Assembly: GCA_017645255.1 (NCBI GenBank)
Contig: JAGCPI010000007.1
Location: forward strand, 1-58,759
DNA: 58,759 nucleotides
Direction of reading: 5' to 3'
Source of the DNA: a bacterium
GTDB taxonomy: Bacteria; Bacillota_I; Bacilli_A; Mycoplasmatales; Mycoplasmoidaceae
Shown: positions 56,127 through 58,759 of the stretch, in pieces
How the letters are laid out: each line of letters opens with the position of its first letter
Numbering within the stretch: position 1 is the stretch's first letter
Notes under the pieces: model-generated
Database searches by the model: none
Told to the model about the DNA's origin: nothing
Seen by the model: the letters and a program-made list of their open reading frames with translations, nothing else
Made by a program: the position numbers and the translations under genes

Positions 56127-56849
56127 TTAATCCTTTATTTTCGTATATTTTATTTGGTCGTTCAACACATCAACAATTGCATGCGGTAAGTTAATATTAA
56201 AGACCCGGATTTCCAACTTGGCTTGTTGACATAAAGCAAACGCTGTTAAATCCATCACCTTTAAATTTTTACTAATTGCTTCTAAAAAAGACAAATTTTG
56301 GTAAAACTTGGCTTGTGGGTATTGATTAGGATCTTGGTCATAAACCCCATCAACTCCATTTTTGCCCATTAGCAATAAATCACAATGCAATTCAATGGCT
56401 CGTAGTGCAGCCCCGGAGTCAGTGGAAAAATTTGGTTCACCTACTCCAGCAGTAAAAATTAAAATTGAATGTTTAATATCTTCATTAATTTGTTCGTAAT
56501 TAATGGAATTAGTTAATCCTTCAATATTAAGTGCACTATAAACCTTTGATGGTAATTGAACTTGTTTTAAAAATTGGTGCAATGTTAAACCATTAATCAC
56601 AGTTGCCATCATCCCAATAAAATCACCTGCTTGATTGTCAATGTGATGAGCAAGACCATCTTTACCACGAAAAATGTTTCCGCCCCCAACGACAATTCCA
56701 ATTTGGTAATGTTGTTGGTAAAGTTCATTTAATTGTGAAACTAAGTGTTCAATAGCAATGGGACTAAAGATTTTATCAGGTGAACCACTGTTAAATGATT
56801 CCCCACTCAATTTCAATAAAATGCGGGTTTGAGGATTATTTTTGTCCAT
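56127..56849 (-). CDS. pyrH: UMP kinase
   Basis: Amino acid kinase-fold enzyme converting UMP to UDP, 240 residues. ILLKLSGESF, IGIVVGGGNIFRG, FTAGVGEPNFSTDSGAALRA and LLMGKNGVDGVYDQDP are the family motifs. No in-frame TGA disturbs it. The start overlaps the tsf stop by 14 bases. Confidence 0.96.
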   Translation of the reverse strand: MDKNNPQTRILLKLSGESFNSGSPDKIFSPIAIEHLVSQLNELYQQHYQIGIVVGGGNIFRGKDGLAHHIDNQAGDFIGMMATVINGLTLHQFLKQVQLPSKVYSALNIEGLTNSINYEQINEDIKHSILIFTAGVGEPNFSTDSGAALRAIELHCDLLLMGKNGVDGVYDQDPNQYPQAKFYQNLSFLEAISKNLKVMDLTAFALCQQAKLEIRVFNINLPHAIVDVLNDQIKYTKIKD

Positions 56850-57738
56850 TGAATTTATTCATTTGTTCAGCTACTTCAGCAGCGAAGTCACTTTCCTTCT
56901 TTTGAATGCCTTCACCAACTTCGTAACGGATAAATTTCAATGCGCTAAGGTTATGATCTTTTAGGTATTGGCCCACTTTAACTTCTGGATTAGTTAATAG
57001 TGGTTCACTTACTAAGCAAATTTCTTCCAATTCCTTGTTTAATCGACCTTCAGCAATCTTCTTCGCAATTGCTTCTGGTTTCTTTTCCGCAATGGTCTTA
57101 TCAAGAAGCATCTTGTATTCTTGATCTAATCATGCTTTGTCAACACCATCTTTATCAATTGCTTGTGGATTATTAGCAACAATGTTCATCATAACTGCTT
57201 TTACAACGTCAGGTTGATTTTCACCTCTAAAAGTAGCGATGGCTGCTACCCGTTTATTAGCGTGGGTGTAACCAGCAACAAAATCGGTACCTTCTGCTTG
57301 CATAATTGCAAAACGACGAACGGAAATCTTTTCCCCTAATTTTGCAGTTAATTGCGTCAATTCTTCATTAACTGTTACATTAGTTCCTGGGTAAGTTAAT
57401 GCTAATAATGCATCAATTCCTTCTGGTTTGTTTTCAAGAATTAAATTTAATAAAGCATTTACACAATTTAAGAAATTTTCATTCTTAGCTACAAAGTCAG
57501 TTTGGGAATTAACTTCGATTAAAGCAATCATATGGTCATTTTTACCATATGCCATTACTACTCCATCAGCAGCAATTGCACCTTGCTTCTTAGCTGCTTT
57601 AATCTTTCCTTTTTCCTTTAGTCATTTAACTGCAGCATCAAAATCGTTTTTAGTAGCTAATAATGCATCTCTACAATCAGCAAAACCAGCGAATGTTGCA
57701 TTGCGTAATTGAACAAGAACTTTCTTATCTACTTCCAT
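56836..57738 (-). CDS. tsf: Elongation factor Ts
   Basis: Nucleotide exchange factor for EF-Tu, 300 residues. The N-terminal UBA-like region reads LRNATFAGFADCRDALLATK where most have LRExTGAGMMDCKKAL, so it is diverged; IEVNSQTDFVAKNENF is strongly conserved. The C-terminal EF-Tu contact region ends in VAEQMNKFNGQK. TGA Trp codons occur at AVKWLKE and DKAWLDQ. Co-transcribed with rpsB, six bases downstream of its stop. Confidence 0.95.
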
Positions 57739-57744
57739 CTTCTT

Positions 57745-58759
57745 TTATTCCTTTTTTGTATCTTTTGGTTCTTCAGTGCGAACAGTAACAATTTCTTTTT
57801 CTTTAGCACCAGTAGCTTTATCTTCTGCTACAGTTTTTTCAATTTTTACGACTTCTTTGTTACCGTCTTTAGCTTTATCAGTATATTTGGTGTATGTCTT
57901 GTGAACAACCATGTTATTTAAATTGGTTGTCCGCTTTTGAACTTCTGGTAATACGATTTCACTATCTTCCTTACCAACAAACTTGGTTGGTTCACCTTTT
58001 GCTTCAGCAATCGCATCAGCTAAAATGGTAACCATTAAAGTTAACGAACGTAAGGAAACGTTGTTACATGGAACAATGAAATCGATATCAGTTGGATCAG
58101 CATTGGTGTTAGCTAATGCAACAACTGGAATTTTTTTCTTCTTTGCTTCTTTAACTGCATTTTGGTCAGCAACTGGATCGATGACAACAATTGCTTGTGG
58201 TAAAGTGCTCATATTGCGAATACCACCAACAAATTTGTTTAACTTTTCAATTTCCCGTAACTTTTCTACTTGTTCCTTCTTGGTGTACTTATCAATTTCA
58301 CCAAATTTTTGTAAAGCAACAAGCTTGTTTAATTTCTTAATTGAGTTACTAATGGTTGCAAAGTTGGTAATTGTACCACCTAATCACCGTTGGTTTACAT
58401 AGCTGGAATCAACCCGTTTTGCTTCATCTCGAACCATGTCCCGAATGATTTGGTTCTTTTTAGTACATACAAAAAGAACTGAACCACCATTCTTAACAAT
58501 GTGAGTTAAGAATTTATATGCTTGGTCTAAAAAGACAACAATCTTAGTTAAATCAATTACGTAGTTGGAATTGTTGTTAAAATTGTTGGCATGCTTCTTA
58601 TAAATGAAGGATTTCATTTTTGGATTTCACCGCTTGGTGGATAATCCAATTTGTACTCCAGCGTCTAATAAAACTGAAGCACTAACTAACTTCCGAATTT
58701 CTAATCCGGGGGTTGTTGAATTTGCAGATTTTGCATCTGCTTCTGAACTAGTAGATGCA
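57745..58759 (-). CDS. rpsB: 30S ribosomal protein S2, 5' end outside the window
   Basis: S2 binds the 30S head. At least 337 residues are in the window. Core motifs: DAGVQIGLSTKRWNPKMKSF, VNQRWLGGTITNFATI, and PQAIVVIDPVADQNAVKEAK. The N-terminus extends at least 20 residues beyond the usual start with a Ser/Ala/Glu-rich stretch and continues past the edge. The C-terminus adds about 70 residues rich in Lys/Glu/Thr after LPEVQKRTTN. GVQIGLST replaces the usual GVHFGHQT. TGA Trp codons at KRWNP and NQRWLGG. Confidence 0.94.

Overview
The window reads as a chromosome segment of a mollicute (Mycoplasma-like bacterium). It is AT-rich, genes are densely packed, and in-frame TGA codons recur at conserved Trp positions in PcrA, IleS, AtpA, AtpB, AtpD, Lgt, UppS and others, so UGA must be read as Trp (genetic code 4). 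Many genes look broken under the standard code but are intact under code 4. The species cannot be fixed from the sequence alone. No tRNA, rRNA or CRISPR was seen.

Layout. 1-1.1 kb: a possible transposase start at the edge, then L21-Prp-L27 (minus). 1.2-5.65 kb: RDD membrane protein, PcrA helicase, folate cyclo-ligase, YmdB phosphodiesterase (plus, overlapping). 5.65-11.9 kb: APC permease, IleRS, TyrRS (minus). 12.0-24.1 kb: an amino-acid decarboxylation island with one large antiporter and two paralogous PLP decarboxylases (minus) facing three tandem paralogous antiporters (plus). 24.2-28.5 kb: degenerate YqeG-like protein, an unknown protein, RecU, a coiled-coil protein, GrpE, and DnaJ with a CIRCE-like operator. 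28.6-34.6 kb: RuvA-RuvB, small membrane proteins, DinB, Cof-type HAD phosphatase, L33, Xaa-Pro peptidase.

34.55-35.26 kb has no normal gene. It holds repeated Shine-Dalgarno-like motifs, short hairpins and tiny ORFs, and ends against the 3' end of rnpB (RNase P RNA). 35.7-45.8 kb is a long minus operon: NAD kinase, an EIIB-like protein without its cysteine, AtpI, and a complete F1Fo ATP synthase with two c subunits and a b subunit carrying a large N-terminal extension. 45.9-51.5 kb (plus): Lgt, TrxB, WhiA and an 845-residue unknown protein. 51.5-58.8 kb: a polytopic membrane protein, a small membrane protein with a lipobox, then rpsB-tsf-pyrH-frr-uppS-cdsA-rpmF (minus).

The likely physiological theme is energy. 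Decarboxylation with electrogenic substrate/product exchange could build an ion-motive force for the F1Fo synthase, much as urea hydrolysis does in Ureaplasma. The c subunits carry residues associated with Na+ binding, so the coupling ion is open. The substrates of the decarboxylases cannot be named from the sequence. The two most novel-looking items are the SD/hairpin/mini-ORF array beside rnpB and the fused AtpF.
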